Shown: positions 7,435 through 17,308, counted from the first letter of the stretch. The stretch is 64,000 nucleotides of DNA from Achromobacter sp. UMC46 (GCF_014170335.1 NZ_LZZS01000031.1:111079-175078); one strand, 5' to 3'. Numbers and translations are program-made. The notes: generated from the letters alone by a model not told the origin.

Positions 7435-8079
7435 TCAAGCGGAAAACTTCAGCGGCAGGCCGGTCAGGGTCAGCAGCGCGTCGGCGGTGACGTCGCCGAA
7501 CATGTCGATGACGGTCACGCCGTCGGCGCGGATGTCGAACACCGCCACGTCCGTGTACACGCGCGACACGCAGCGCACGCCGGTCAGCGGGTAGGTGCAG
7601 GCTTCGACCAGCTTGCTCTGGCCTTCGCGGGTCTGCAGTTCCATCATCACGAAGACGTCCTTGGCGCCGATGGCCAGGTCCATCGCGCCGCCCACGGCGG
7701 GGATGGCGTCGGGCGCACCGGTGTGCCAGTTGGCCAGGTCGCCGTGCTGCGATACCTGGAAGGCGCCCAGCACGCAGATGTCCAGGTGGCCGCCGCGCAT
7801 CATGGCGAACGAGTCGGCGTGGTGGAAGAACGAGCAGCCGGGCAGTTCGGTGACGGGCTGCTTGCCGGCGTTGATCAGGTCGTAGTCCTCTTCGCCCTTG
7901 GCGGGCGCGGGGCCCATGCCGAGCATGCCGTTTTCGGTATGCAGGATGACTTCGCGGTCGGCCGGCAGGTGGTTGGCGACGAGCGTGGGCAGGCCGATGC
8001 CCAGGTTGACGTAGGCGCCTTCAGGGATGTCCTGCGCGACGCGGGCGGCGATCTGGTCGCGGGTCAGTTTGGTGCTCAT
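7435..8079 (-). CDS. pcaJ: 3-oxoadipate CoA-transferase subunit B
   Basis: A 214-residue beta subunit that, with PcaI, moves CoA from succinyl-CoA to 3-oxoadipate. The catalytic Glu is in HTENGMLGMGP (E-N-G-x-x-G motif), and GIGLPTLVAN and AMDLAIGAKDVFVMMELQ are typical. Its ATG overlaps the pcaI stop (ATGA at 8076-8079), indicating translational coupling. A general acetate/acetoacetate CoA-transferase is possible on sequence alone; the operon favours 3-oxoadipate. Confidence 0.92.
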   Translation of the reverse strand: MSTKLTRDQIAARVAQDIPEGAYVNLGIGLPTLVANHLPADREVILHTENGMLGMGPAPAKGEEDYDLINAGKQPVTELPGCSFFHHADSFAMMRGGHLDICVLGAFQVSQHGDLANWHTGAPDAIPAVGGAMDLAIGAKDVFVMMELQTREGQSKLVEACTYPLTGVRCVSRVYTDVAVFDIRADGVTVIDMFGDVTADALLTLTGLPLKFSA

Positions 8080-8765
8080 TGCTGCTCCTTGGCGGCCGGG
8101 GTAGCGTCGATCTGCACGACGCGCTGCACGAAGATGCCGGGGGTGACGACGGTTTCGGGGTCCAGCGTGCCCAGCTCGACCACTTCGCGCACTTGCGCCA
8201 CGGCCACGCGCGCGGCGCTGGCCATAATGGGGCCGAAGTTGCGGGCGGTCTTGCGGTAGACGAGGTTGCCCCAGCGGTCGCCGCGTTCGGCCTTGATCAG
8301 CGCGTAGTCGGCGTGCAGGGGATATTCCAGCACGTAGTGGCGGCCGTTGATTTCGCGGACTTCCTTGCCGTCGGCCAGCGGCGTGCCGTAGCCGGTGGGC
8401 GAGAAGAACGCGCCGATGCCGGCGCCGGCGGCGCGGATGCGCTCGGCCAGGTTGCCCTGGGGCACCAGTTCCAGTTCGAGCTTGCCGCTGCGGTACAGGC
8501 CGTCGAAGATCTGCGAGTCCACCTGGCGGGGGAACGAGCAGATGATCTTGCGCACGCGGTTGGCGGCCAGCAGGGCGGCTAGGCCCGTGGTGCCGTTGCC
8601 GGCGTTGTTGTTGATGATGACGAGGTCTTTCGCGCCCTGTTCGAGCAGGGCGTCGATCAATTCCATGGGCTGGCCGGCGGTGCCGAAGCCGCCGATCATG
8701 ACGGTGGCGCCGTCGGGTACGTCCGCCAGGGCGGCCGCCGCGCTTGCAACAAGCTTAGAGATCAT
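8076..8765 (-). CDS. pcaI: 3-oxoadipate CoA-transferase subunit A
   Basis: A 229-residue alpha subunit. The CoA-binding glycine motif GGFGTAGQPMELI is near residue 27, and GTGIGAFFSPTGYG-like (GAGIGAFFSPTGYGTPLADGK) and the conserved YRKTARNFGPIMA segments follow. It is the first gene of the operon running to 4912, starting just downstream of the paired dyads that probably bind the divergent IclR regulator. Confidence 0.92.
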   Translation of the reverse strand: MISKLVASAAAALADVPDGATVMIGGFGTAGQPMELIDALLEQGAKDLVIINNNAGNGTTGLAALLAANRVRKIICSFPRQVDSQIFDGLYRSGKLELELVPQGNLAERIRAAGAGIGAFFSPTGYGTPLADGKEVREINGRHYVLEYPLHADYALIKAERGDRWGNLVYRKTARNFGPIMASAARVAVAQVREVVELGTLDPETVVTPGIFVQRVVQIDATPAAKEQQ

Positions 8766-8797
8766 GATGTTCGCTCATAGGTGGCGTGTCATAATTT

Positions 8798-8831
8798 GTT
8801 CTTCATTAGAACTTTCGTTCTTCTGAAGAAC
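8798..8831. promoter_or_regulatory. Paired 15-bp dyads, probable PcaR/IclR operator
   Basis: Two inverted repeats of the form GTTCT-N5-AGAAC occur at 8798-8812 and 8817-8831; the second is extended to a perfect GTTCTTC-T-GAAGAAC. Their starts are 19 bases apart, so they lie on roughly the same helix face. They sit 33-66 bases upstream of pcaI and upstream of the divergent iclR-type gene, where an IclR-family activator would bind. Confidence 0.7.
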
Positions 8832-8958
8832 ATCGTTTCATGGGGACCGCATAGCGTCAAGGCAAGCCGACGCCGCGCGATCTCCAATGTTTTGCGTTGC
8901 CTTCGCGGGCAACGGACGGCTCGCCAGCGGCGAGTTTTTTTCTCGTGAGACCAGACGG

Positions 8959-9741
8959 ATGGCGGAGCAAGACACCCAGCAACCCAGCGACAGTTACGTG
9001 CAATCTTTCGCACGCGGCCTGTCGGTGATCCGGGCTTTCGGCCCGGACCGTTCGCAGATGACGCTGTCCGAAGTGGCCGCCGTCACGGGGCTGACCCGCG
9101 CCGGCGCGCGCCGCATCCTGCTGACGCTCGAACACCTGGGCTACGTCACGGTTGAAGACCGCAAATTCGCGCTGACGCCGCGCATCCTGGAGCTGGGCTA
9201 CGCCTACCTGTCGGGCACGCCGCTGTGGAATCTGGCGCTGCCCTACATGGAAGAAGTGGCCGAGCTCACGCGCGAGTCCTGCTCCGTGTCGGTGCTGGAA
9301 GGCGCGGACATCGTCTACATCCTGCGCCTGTCCACGCACAAGGTCATGACCATCAACCTGGCCGTGGGCAGCCGCCTGCCGGCCTGGGTGACGTCGATGG
9401 GCCGCGTGCTGCTGGCCGGCCTGCCGGAGGCGGAGCTGGACCGGGTGCTGGCCATGAGCCAGATCCAGGCCTACACCGCCGACACGGTGACCGGCATCGC
9501 CGAACTCAAGCGCGTGCTGGCCGGCGTGCGCGCCGACGGCTACGCCTGCGTGGCGCAGGAACTTGAACCCGGCTTGCAGTCCGTCGCGGTGCCCATCATC
9601 GACCGCAGCGGCCGGGTGATCGCCGCGATGAACGTCAGCGGGCATTCCAACCGCTTCTCGCGCGAGGCCATGCTGGAAGCCTTCCTGCCGCCCTTGCGCC
9701 ACGCCGCCGGCCAGATCAACCACGCGCTGCTGCGCCGCTAG
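8959..9741 (+). CDS. pcaR: IclR family transcriptional regulator of the beta-ketoadipate operon
   Basis: A 260-residue PcaR/PobR-type regulator: winged helix at ~15-75 (SFARGLSVIRAFGPDRSQMTLSEVAAVTGLTRAGARRIL) and a C-terminal IclR effector domain (from ~85; AVGSRLPAWVTSMGRVLLAGL, VAVPIIDRSGRVIAAMNVSGHSNR). ATG 8959 was chosen because MAEQDTQQPSDSYVQSFARGL is the usual N-terminus; the frame opens earlier at 8887 without homology. It is divergent from pcaIJ-catC-yciI-pcaD and probably activates that operon in response to beta-ketoadipate, as known for PcaR. Confidence 0.9.
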   Translation: MAEQDTQQPSDSYVQSFARGLSVIRAFGPDRSQMTLSEVAAVTGLTRAGARRILLTLEHLGYVTVEDRKFALTPRILELGYAYLSGTPLWNLALPYMEEVAELTRESCSVSVLEGADIVYILRLSTHKVMTINLAVGSRLPAWVTSMGRVLLAGLPEAELDRVLAMSQIQAYTADTVTGIAELKRVLAGVRADGYACVAQELEPGLQSVAVPIIDRSGRVIAAMNVSGHSNRFSREAMLEAFLPPLRHAAGQINHALLRR

Positions 9742-9794
9742 GCGAACCCGGCGGCAGGGCGGAAGGCGGGGCTGGTCGTGCATGGCGGCCGGGC

Positions 9795-10523
9795 TCAGAT
9801 CGGGGCCACGCCCAGCGTCGTACCGCCGCAGACATACAGCATCTGGCCGGTCACGAAACCATTGTCGGGCGACAGGAAGAACATGGCGGCGCGCGCCACG
9901 TCTTCCGGCGTGCCCAGGCGCTTGACGACGATGCTGTTGATGATGCGTTCGGTCTGCGGGGCGCCAGCCGGGTTGCTCTTCGTGAAGAGGTCCGTGGCGA
10001 TGGGGCCGGGGCCGATGGCGTTGACGGTGATGCCGTCGCCGCCCAGTTCCATGGCCAGCGTGCGTGTCAGGCCGACCAGGCCGGCCTTGGTGGCCGAATA
10101 GACCACGCGATCCGGCTTGCCCAGCGCCGCGCGCGACGACATGTTCACGATGCGGCCGAAGCCGGCTTGGCGCATGGCGGGCAGTGCGGCCTGCACCAGG
10201 ATCAGCGCGGTGCGCAGATGCAGGTTCACCACATAGTCCAGATCCGCCAGCGTGGCCGTGTCGGCCGTGCCGGGGCGGGTCGCGCCCGCATTGTTCACCA
10301 GGCCCACGATGTTGTAGGCGGCGGTGACTTCCTGCGCGACTTCCTTGGTGCGCGCTTCATCGGTCAGGTCGGCCTGATACGAGACCAGCCCCGCCGGCGG
10401 ATGCTCGGGCAGGCGGTAGTCGATGTTGACCACTTTGTGGCCCGCTTCCAGCAGCATGCGGATGATGGCGGCGCCAATCCCGGCGCTGCCGCCGGTGACG
10501 AGATACGCAGTCGGTTTGCTCAT
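9795..10523 (-). CDS. SDR family oxidoreductase
   Basis: A 242-residue short-chain dehydrogenase. TGGSAGIG (residue ~11), VNNAGATRPG, NMSSRAALGKP and the active-site YSATKAGLVGLTR are all present, and the C-terminus ends FVTGQMLYVCGGTTLG. ATG 10523 has AGGAA upstream. It is the last gene of a leftward unit with the AtoE permease (35-bp gap) and 3-hydroxyacyl-CoA dehydrogenase, so a role as a 3-hydroxybutyrate-type or 3-hydroxyacyl dehydrogenase/reductase is likely. Confidence 0.88.
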   Translation of the reverse strand: MSKPTAYLVTGGSAGIGAAIIRMLLEAGHKVVNIDYRLPEHPPAGLVSYQADLTDEARTKEVAQEVTAAYNIVGLVNNAGATRPGTADTATLADLDYVVNLHLRTALILVQAALPAMRQAGFGRIVNMSSRAALGKPDRVVYSATKAGLVGLTRTLAMELGGDGITVNAIGPGPIATDLFTKSNPAGAPQTERIINSIVVKRLGTPEDVARAAMFFLSPDNGFVTGQMLYVCGGTTLGVAPI

Positions 10524-10558
10524 ATCAGTTCCTGTCTGTTCGATGAAAGCGCGGTGGA

Positions 10559-11899
10559 TCAGTGCGTGGCGTAGCCCCAGGCCAGCACGGCGGTGATGTG
10601 GATCACGCCCACCCACAGCATCATGATGACGGTGTAGCCCATCACGTCGCGCAGCTTCAGCTTGGACAAGGCCAGCGCCGGCAGGATCCAGAAGGGTTGC
10701 ACCAGATCGTTCCAGGCGTTGCCCAGCATGACGGCCATCGTCGTCTGGTTCATGGCGCTGCCGATTTCCTTGGCGGCGTCGATCATGAACGGACCCTGGA
10801 TGACCCAGTGGCCGCCGGCGGACGGGGCGAAGAAGTTGATGAAGAACGAGCTGATCAGGCCCCAGAACGGCAGCGTGGCGGGCGTGGCGAAGTCGACGAA
10901 CACTTGCGAGATCGACGTCACCAGACCGGAGGCGGCCATGATGGCCATGATGCCGGCGTAGAACGGGTATTGCAGGATGATGCCCGAGATCGTCTTGATG
11001 CCTTCGGTCAGCTTGGCCACGTAGGCGGCCGGCGTGCCCAGCAGAATGATGCCCAGGAACAGGATGATGAAGTTGATCAGGTTCAGGTCCAGCGAGCCGC
11101 CGTCCATGAAGTGGAACGTGACGTAGGCGATGCCCAGCGCGCCGATCAGCATGGAGAGGATGCGGCTGTTGTTCAGCTTCGAGGCAATGGTGCCCTTTTC
11201 CAGCATGTCTTCGGTGGCGTTGGAAGCGTTGGCGTCGCGGTCGATGCCCGGGTCCACTTCAACGATCTTCTCGCCCTTCTTCGGGTGCAGCCAGGCGTTG
11301 AGCAGCGGCAGCGTGATGATGATGACCAGGCTGGTGATCAGCATGGGCACCGAGAAGATGGTTTCCGACAGCGGGATGGTGCCCATCTGCTTGGCGGTGG
11401 GGTGGCCGGGGGTGGCGACCAGCACCGGGATGCTGGCGGACAGGCCCAGGCCGTACATCGTGAAGCCGCTATAGGCCGCGGCGATGATCAGCGGGTAGTG
11501 CACGCCCTTGACCTTCAGCGCCAGCTTCTTGGCGACGATGCCGCCGATGACGAGCCCGAAGCCCCAGTTCAGGTAGCTGCCCACGCCGCCGACCAGCGTC
11601 GCGACGATGATGGCGGTGTGCGGGCGGTGCACATGGCTGACGATGCGGTTGAGCAGGCGGTCGGTCAGCGGCGCGGTGGCCAGCACGTAGCCCATGGCCA
11701 GAATCACGGCCATCTGCGTCGTGAAGGCCAAGAGGCTCCAGAAGCCCTTGCCCCAGGCGCGGGTGACGTCGCCGATGCTCTGGCCCTCGATGCCCATGGC
11801 GAGCAGAACGGTCAGCAGGGTCAGCGCGATCGCGAAGACGAAAGGATCGGGCAGATACTTGCGCATCAGCTCGGTAAAGAATGAAGCGAGTTTATTCAT
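10559..11899 (-). CDS. atoE: Short-chain fatty acid transporter, AtoE family
   Basis: A 446-residue inner-membrane permease with about eleven or twelve hydrophobic segments. MRKYLPDPFVFAIALTLLTVLL, YLNWGFGLVIGGIVAKKLA, FFAPSAGGHWVIQGPFMIDAAKEIGSAMNQT and MLGNAWNDLVQPFWILPAL are the hallmarks of the AtoE/SCFA_trans family. It should take up short-chain carboxylates such as butyrate or acetoacetate by proton symport. It is flanked in the same operon by an SDR and a 3-hydroxyacyl-CoA dehydrogenase, which supports a short-chain acid degradation unit. Confidence 0.92.
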   Translation of the reverse strand: MNKLASFFTELMRKYLPDPFVFAIALTLLTVLLAMGIEGQSIGDVTRAWGKGFWSLLAFTTQMAVILAMGYVLATAPLTDRLLNRIVSHVHRPHTAIIVATLVGGVGSYLNWGFGLVIGGIVAKKLALKVKGVHYPLIIAAAYSGFTMYGLGLSASIPVLVATPGHPTAKQMGTIPLSETIFSVPMLITSLVIIITLPLLNAWLHPKKGEKIVEVDPGIDRDANASNATEDMLEKGTIASKLNNSRILSMLIGALGIAYVTFHFMDGGSLDLNLINFIILFLGIILLGTPAAYVAKLTEGIKTISGIILQYPFYAGIMAIMAASGLVTSISQVFVDFATPATLPFWGLISSFFINFFAPSAGGHWVIQGPFMIDAAKEIGSAMNQTTMAVMLGNAWNDLVQPFWILPALALSKLKLRDVMGYTVIMMLWVGVIHITAVLAWGYATH

Positions 11900-12073
11900 G
11901 GTGCCTCCAACAACTCCGTAGGCGGGTTCTCTTGTGTCTTGCCTTGCCCGCCACCGGGTGGCGGCGCGGGCGGGTGCGACGTCTGTTTTCTTTGTGTGGT
12001 TGGGCTCGTGGCCCGTTGGCGCGGTTGGCCGTGGCCCCCGCGCCTTATTTGTCTTGAATTCGTTGTGGCGCCG

Positions 12074-13009
12074 TCAGGCGTCGCCGGCCTTGCTGTTCAG
12101 CCACGCGGCCAGCTCGCCCAGCGTGGCGCTTTTCTCGCGCAGCACGCGTTCGCGGCGTTCGGGGCTCCAGGTGTAGAAGCCCTGGCCGCTCTTGGCGCCG
12201 ATCTGCCCGCTTTCGACCTTGCTTTTGAGCAGCTCGGATGGTTCGGTGCGGTTTTCCAGGTCTTTGTAGAGATAGCTGGCGATCGCGTAGTGCACGTCGA
12301 TGCCGTTCATGTCGCGCTGTTCCAGCGGGCCGGACAAGGCCAGGCGGATACCGAGGCTCCACTTGACCACTTCGTCGATGTCTTCGGCGCTGGCCACGCC
12401 CTTTTCCAACAGCGAGATCGCTTCGCGGGCCAGCGCATGCTGGATGCGGTTGGCGATGAAGCCGGGGATGTCCTGGCGCACCAGCACGGGCCGTTTGCCG
12501 GCGAAGCGCAGCGTGGCCATGACCTGGGCGACGGTGGCTTCCGAGGTGTCGTCGTTGCGCACGACTTCGACCAGCGGAATGACGTCGGCCGGGGTGAAGA
12601 AGTGGGTGCCCACGAAGCGGTCGCGGCGCGTGACCGCGCTGGCGATGGCGTTGATGGACAGGCCCGAGGTATTGGTGGCGAAGAGCGTGTGCGCGGGGCA
12701 CACGGCGTCAAGCTTGGCGAAGATGCCGCGCTTGAGTTCCAGGTTTTCCGGCACGGCTTCGATGACGAGGTCGCAGCTTGCGGCGGCGTCCAGGCCGGGG
12801 TCGAAGCGGATGCGCTGGATGGCTGCCGCCACGCCGTCTGGGGCGTAGACGTTCAATTGCCGTTCGATGGTCTTCAAGGCGCGATCAAGGGCGCCTTCCA
12901 TCGGGTCGATCAGGACGATGTCGAGTCCCTTCGAGGCGAATAGCGCGGCGATGCCGCTGCCCATGGCGCCTGCGCCGATGACGGCGAGATTCTTGAGGGG
13001 AGTATCCAT
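12074..13009 (-). CDS. 3-hydroxyacyl-CoA dehydrogenase
   Basis: A 311-residue NAD-dependent enzyme: Rossmann motif GAGAMGSGIA at residue ~12, DLVIEAVPENLELKRGIFAKLD, TNTSGLSI, the catalytic His in GTHFFTPADVIPLVEVV and a C-terminal helical domain (IGAKSGQGFYTW). It oxidises L-3-hydroxyacyl-CoA to 3-ketoacyl-CoA, or a related 3-hydroxy acid. It is the first gene of the unit that continues with atoE after a 174-bp gap containing no recognised gene. An inverted repeat upstream suggests control by an IclR-type protein. Confidence 0.92.
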   Translation of the reverse strand: MDTPLKNLAVIGAGAMGSGIAALFASKGLDIVLIDPMEGALDRALKTIERQLNVYAPDGVAAAIQRIRFDPGLDAAASCDLVIEAVPENLELKRGIFAKLDAVCPAHTLFATNTSGLSINAIASAVTRRDRFVGTHFFTPADVIPLVEVVRNDDTSEATVAQVMATLRFAGKRPVLVRQDIPGFIANRIQHALAREAISLLEKGVASAEDIDEVVKWSLGIRLALSGPLEQRDMNGIDVHYAIASYLYKDLENRTEPSELLKSKVESGQIGAKSGQGFYTWSPERRERVLREKSATLGELAAWLNSKAGDA

Positions 13010-13330
13010 GATGGTTCGCTCGATGCTTGCTGGCAGGCCGCGGCGGCGCAGGCGGGCTCGAGGGGGAACCAGGGTGATCTCTGTCTCTTCCTCGGGTGCC
13101 TTTCTGTGCGCATGGGCCAGAAAAATCGTTTGTTCTATATACGAACATTTGTGCGTATATAGAATTTCTGAGAAAGATAGTACTAAAAGTCATCGGGGGT
13201 GGACAAATGGGGTTTTTTTGGCGTTCATCTGGTGGACGTCTGGGGCGACAGAGGAGGGCACCTTGCGGGTGCGCTGCCCCAGCCGCGCCAATGTCACCAG
13301 TGATAGTTCGCCGTGCCGGCAATGCGGGCG
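13010..13330. promoter_or_regulatory. Control region of the short-chain acid operon with 32-bp dyad
   Basis: The gap between the dehydrogenase start and the end of ppc holds an inverted repeat with perfect 11-bp arms: TTCTATATACG at 13133-13143 and CGTATATAGAA at 13154-13164, spacer 10. The left half is also GTTC-N7-GAAC (13132-13146), resembling operators of PcaU/PobR-like IclR regulators. No gene was seen here. Confidence 0.65.
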
Positions 13331-16180
13331 TCAGCCGGAATTGCGCAGCCCCGCCGCGATGCCGTTGATCGTCAGATGGATCGCGCGCTGCACGCGTTCG
13401 TCGATGTCGGCGTTGGGATGCTTGTGCGCCGCGCGGTGGCGGCGGATCAGGTCGATCTGCAGGTAGTTCAGCGGGTCGATGTAGGCGAAGCGTTCACGCA
13501 GCGAGTCTTGCAGGGTGGGGTTGTCGGCCAGCAGTTCGCGCTGGGTCAATAGCTTCAGCATGGCCAGCGTGCGGGCGTGTTCGGCGCTGATGGCGCCGAA
13601 CACGCGTTCGCGCAGGCCGCGCTGCGGGACCAGTTGGGCGTAGCGGGCCGCGATGGCCAGATCGGACTTGGCCAGCACCATTTCCATGTTGGACAGCAGC
13701 GTGCGGAAGGCGGGCCAGTCGCGCGCCATCTCGCGCAGCTGCGCCAGGCGGCCGCGGCGCGAGCGCGGCGCATCGGGGGCGCCGGTTTCCAGATAGGCCT
13801 CGATGGCCGAGCCCATGCCGTACCAGCCCGTCAGCATCAGGCGGCATTGCGCCCACGAGAAGCCCCAGGGAATGGCGCGCAGGTCTTCGATGCGCTGGCC
13901 CTTCTTGCGCGACGCGGGGCGCGAACCGATGTTCAGGCCGGCGATTTCGCTGATGGGCGTGGCGGCGAAGAAGTACTCCGCGAAGCGGGGCGTGTCGTAG
14001 ACCAGGCCGCGGTAGGTGCGCTGCGCCATGTCCGACATGAACGACATGGCCGGGCCGTGGTGCGCCATGTGCGCGTCTTCGGCGCTGGTGGCTTCGGCGC
14101 GCGGGGCCAGGCTGGATTCCAGCGTGGCGGCGACCAGCAGTTCCAGGTGCCAGCGGCCGACCTCGGCGTCCTTGTACTTGCTTTGGATCACTTCGCCCTG
14201 TTCGGTCAGACGGATCTGCCCGGCGACGGTGCCCGGGGGCTGGGCCAGGATGGCGTCGAAGCTGGAGCCGCCGCCGCGGCCCACCGAACCGCCGCGGCCA
14301 TGGAACAGGCGCAGGCGCACGTGGCGGGCCGAGAACACGTCGACCAGCGCGCGTTCGGCCTGGTAGAGCGACCAGTTCGACGTCAGGAAACCGCCGTCCT
14401 TGTTGCTGTCGGAATAGCCCAGCATGACCTCCTGCGCGCCGTTCTGCGCCAGCTTCACGCGCTGGCGCACTTCGGGCAGGTCCAGCCAGGCGGCCATGAT
14501 CTCTGCGCCGCGCTGCAAGTCGGGGATGGTCTCGAACAGCGGCACGACCATCAGGCCGTCTTCCGCCGCGATGTCCTGGCCGGCGGGCGCGATCAGGCCG
14601 GCTTCCTTCTGCAGCACCATCACTTCCAGCAGGTCGCTGAGCGTCTCGGTGTGCGACACGATGGTCTGGCGCACGGCCTGCTTGCCGTAGCGGGCACGAC
14701 CGGCGGCAGCGGCGCGCAACACCGCCAGCTCTCGCGTGGTGTCTTCGCTGTAGGCGATCCAGGGCGACGCCAGCGGGCGGGCCTGCGCCAGTTCGGCGCG
14801 CAGCAGCGCCACGCGCTGGTCTTCGTCCAGCGCCAGATAGTCCAGCGCCTGGCCGTCGCGCTGCGTGCCGGCGCGGGCGAACAATTCGGCCAGTGCGCGT
14901 TCATGCACGTCGGAACTTTGGCGCAAGTCGACGGTGGCCAGATGGAAGCCGAAGACCTCCACCGCCTGTTGCAGCCCGGCCAGCCGCAGCCGGCCGATGG
15001 GCGCGCCATGGTGGGCGGCCAGCGACGCGGCGATCACGGCCAGGTCGGCCGACAGCTCTTCCGGCGCGCCGTAGGGCGCCGCCGCCACGGTGCTGCGGCG
15101 GGCCAGGTTCTGGCCGGTCAACCCTTGCGCCGTGGCGGCCAGGCGCGCGTAGACGCCGACCAGCGCGCGGCGATAGGGCTCGTCGCTGCGGTGCGGGGAG
15201 TCGTCGCCGCTGTTCTCGGCCAACGCCAGCAGTTCGGGGTTGGCCGTGATCAGCAGGGTGGTGATTGACAGTTCCGCGCCCAGCGCGTGGACCTCTTGCA
15301 GATAGTGTTCGAACAGCACGGTGGCCTGGCGCAGCAGCGCGCGCTCCAGGGTGCTGGCGTCCACGTTCGGGTTGCCGTCGCGGTCGCCGCCGATCCAGCT
15401 GCCCATGCGCAGGAAGGGCTCCAGCGGCGGGGGCGGCGCGGCGAACGGCTTGGCGGGCTCGCGGTTCAGCAGCCTGGACAGGTCCGCATACAAGCGCGGG
15501 ATGACTTGCAGGAAGGTGCTGCGGTAGTACGACAGCGCATTCTCGATTTCGTCGGCCACCGTCAGGCGTGTGTAGCGCAGCATGCGGGTCTGCCACAGGG
15601 TGGCGACGCGGCCGAGCAGGGCGGCGTCCAGCTGCGCCAGTTCTTCCGGCGTCAGCGGGCCGTCGCGCTGCGTCAGCGCCGAGGCGATTTCGCGGTGGAC
15701 GTCCAGGGTGCTTTTGCGCTGCACCTCGGTAGGGTGCGCGGTCAGCACGGGCATCACGCAAGCCTCGGCCAGCAGGCGGCGGATGCGGGCGGCGCCCACG
15801 CCATGCTTGCCCAGCGTTTGCACCGCATCGCGCAGGCTGCCGCGCGACGCGGTGTCGTCGGCGAGCGCGCGGGCGCGCTGGCGGCGGTTCTGGTCGCGGT
15901 CTTCGGCGATGTTGGCCAGATGCAGGAAGTAGCTGAAGGCGCGCGCGACGGAGTTCGGGTCGTTGCCTTGCAGGCGCTTGACGCGCTGCTCCAGCAGCTT
16001 GCTGTCCGCCTCATTGCCCTCGCGGCGGAACTTCACGGCCGTGCGGCGCAGCGTTTCGATGGTGTCGAAGACGCGTTTGCCTTCACATTCCTCGATGACC
16101 GTTCCTAACAGGCGGCCTAACAGCCGGATATCGTGACGCAAGGGTTCTGCTGAATCGGACTTCGGGCGGATGGCATTCAT
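13331..16180 (-). CDS. ppc: Phosphoenolpyruvate carboxylase
   Basis: A 949-residue anaplerotic enzyme that carboxylates PEP with bicarbonate to oxaloacetate. Key motifs are present: the catalytic His region [48 protein letters not shown], and the conserved C-terminus ending in RNSG. Length is normal for proteobacterial PEPC. It is a single-gene unit, divergent from queC. The carbonic anhydrase at 2.7-3.4 kb could supply its bicarbonate. Confidence 0.98.
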   Translation of the reverse strand: MNAIRPKSDSAEPLRHDIRLLGRLLGTVIEECEGKRVFDTIETLRRTAVKFRREGNEADSKLLEQRVKRLQGNDPNSVARAFSYFLHLANIAEDRDQNRRQRARALADDTASRGSLRDAVQTLGKHGVGAARIRRLLAEACVMPVLTAHPTEVQRKSTLDVHREIASALTQRDGPLTPEELAQLDAALLGRVATLWQTRMLRYTRLTVADEIENALSYYRSTFLQVIPRLYADLSRLLNREPAKPFAAPPPPLEPFLRMGSWIGGDRDGNPNVDASTLERALLRQATVLFEHYLQEVHALGAELSITTLLITANPELLALAENSGDDSPHRSDEPYRRALVGVYARLAATAQGLTGQNLARRSTVAAAPYGAPEELSADLAVIAASLAAHHGAPIGRLRLAGLQQAVEVFGFHLATVDLRQSSDVHERALAELFARAGTQRDGQALDYLALDEDQRVALLRAELAQARPLASPWIAYSEDTTRELAVLRAAAAGRARYGKQAVRQTIVSHTETLSDLLEVMVLQKEAGLIAPAGQDIAAEDGLMVVPLFETIPDLQRGAEIMAAWLDLPEVRQRVKLAQNGAQEVMLGYSDSNKDGGFLTSNWSLYQAERALVDVFSARHVRLRLFHGRGGSVGRGGGSSFDAILAQPPGTVAGQIRLTEQGEVIQSKYKDAEVGRWHLELLVAATLESSLAPRAEATSAEDAHMAHHGPAMSFMSDMAQRTYRGLVYDTPRFAEYFFAATPISEIAGLNIGSRPASRKKGQRIEDLRAIPWGFSWAQCRLMLTGWYGMGSAIEAYLETGAPDAPRSRRGRLAQLREMARDWPAFRTLLSNMEMVLAKSDLAIAARYAQLVPQRGLRERVFGAISAEHARTLAMLKLLTQRELLADNPTLQDSLRERFAYIDPLNYLQIDLIRRHRAAHKHPNADIDERVQRAIHLTINGIAAGLRNSG

Positions 16181-16348
16181 CGGGCGGGGATCCGTCGGGC
16201 GGCTGGAAAAGGGAAGGGGGAGAAACGCGGCGGCTGCAAACTGCGGAATGGGAAACGGATCCGATTTTACGCAGGCTTGCTTACGGGAAAGGCGGCGGGG
16301 CTGCGTTAAAGTTCGCCTGTTCCCTTCGTCTTTCTAGAAGCCCCCTTT

Positions 16349-17059
16349 ATGCAAAATCATCAACGCCGCGCACTTGTCCTATTTTCGGGCGGGCAGGATT
16401 CCACGACTTGCCTGGCCTGGGCGCTGGACCGCTATGCCCATGTGGAGACGGTGGCGTTCGATTACGGCCAGCGCCACCGCATCGAACTGGATGCGCGTTT
16501 GAACGTGCTGCGCGACATCCGAGCAGGCTTTCCGCAATGGGCGGCGCGGCTGGGCGAAGACCATCTGCTGGACCTGAAGGTGCTGGGCCAGGTCGGCGAT
16601 ACGGCCATGACCAGCGACCGCGCCATCGAGATGCAGGCCAACGGCCTGCCCAACACGTTCGTGCCTGGGCGCAACCTGCTTTTTCTGACATTGGCGGCGG
16701 CGCTGGGCTACCGGCGCCAGCTTGACGTGCTGGTCGGCGGCATGTGCGAAACCGACTTCTCGGGCTATCCCGATTGCCGCGACGACACCATCAAGGCGCA
16801 GCAGGTGGCACTGGGTCTGGGGCTGGGCAGCCGTGTCACCATCGAAACCCCGCTCATGTGGATCGACAAATCGGAAACCTGGGCGCTGGCCCAGACGCTG
16901 GGCGGCAACGCGCTGGTCGAAACCATCGTCGAGGAAAGCCACACCTGCTATCTGGGCGAACGCGGCGCGCGCCACGGCTGGGGCTACGGCTGCGGCACCT
17001 GCCCGGCCTGCGAACTGCGCCGCGCGGGCTGGGAAAAGTGGACGGCCGCGCGGGCCTGA
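16349..17059 (+). CDS. queC: 7-cyano-7-deazaguanine synthase
   Basis: A 236-residue ATP-dependent enzyme of queuosine biosynthesis that converts 7-carboxy-7-deazaguanine and ammonia to preQ0. The PP-loop SGGQDSTTC lies at residues ~12-20, [10 protein letters not shown] in the middle, and the zinc-binding Cys cluster (SHTCYLG ... [12 protein letters not shown]) near the C-terminus. It is transcribed away from ppc; no other queuosine gene is adjacent. Confidence 0.97.
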   Translation: MQNHQRRALVLFSGGQDSTTCLAWALDRYAHVETVAFDYGQRHRIELDARLNVLRDIRAGFPQWAARLGEDHLLDLKVLGQVGDTAMTSDRAIEMQANGLPNTFVPGRNLLFLTLAAALGYRRQLDVLVGGMCETDFSGYPDCRDDTIKAQQVALGLGLGSRVTIETPLMWIDKSETWALAQTLGGNALVETIVEESHTCYLGERGARHGWGYGCGTCPACELRRAGWEKWTAARA

Positions 17060-17137
17060 CGCCATCCCCGTTTTGCGGCGCGCCGCCGGATGACGCGTGT
17101 CGCTATATTTCGCAGATTTTTGAGGTTTATATTGATA

Positions 17138-17177
17138 TATTGAATTTCATTCATATAAATATGAAAAATATTCAATA
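17138..17177. promoter_or_regulatory. AT-rich dyad upstream of the EAL regulator gene
   Basis: Between queC and the EAL gene lies a strikingly AT-rich stretch (about 17105-17190). It contains an imperfect inverted repeat: TATTGAAT (17138-17145) with ATTCAATA (17170-17177), and inside it TTCAT with ATGAA. It is a candidate operator for the neighbouring DNA-binding EAL protein or a site for nucleoid proteins. Confidence 0.45.
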
Positions 17178-17308
17178 AAAAATGACTTAAAACCGCCCTT
17201 TTCGTATTCAGGCCCCTTTTTTTGCGACTCTGTTCCAGGTATGGAAATGCATCCACACATTTCGATACCGTTCGCTGGAGCGGCATTATCAATCAGGGCT
17301 TAATCATT

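Noticed and set aside
13577..15268. 563-codon plus-strand frame opposite ppc
   Set aside because: It is the antisense shadow of a well-conserved PEP carboxylase. The translation is His/Gly/Ala/Gln-rich without family resemblance.
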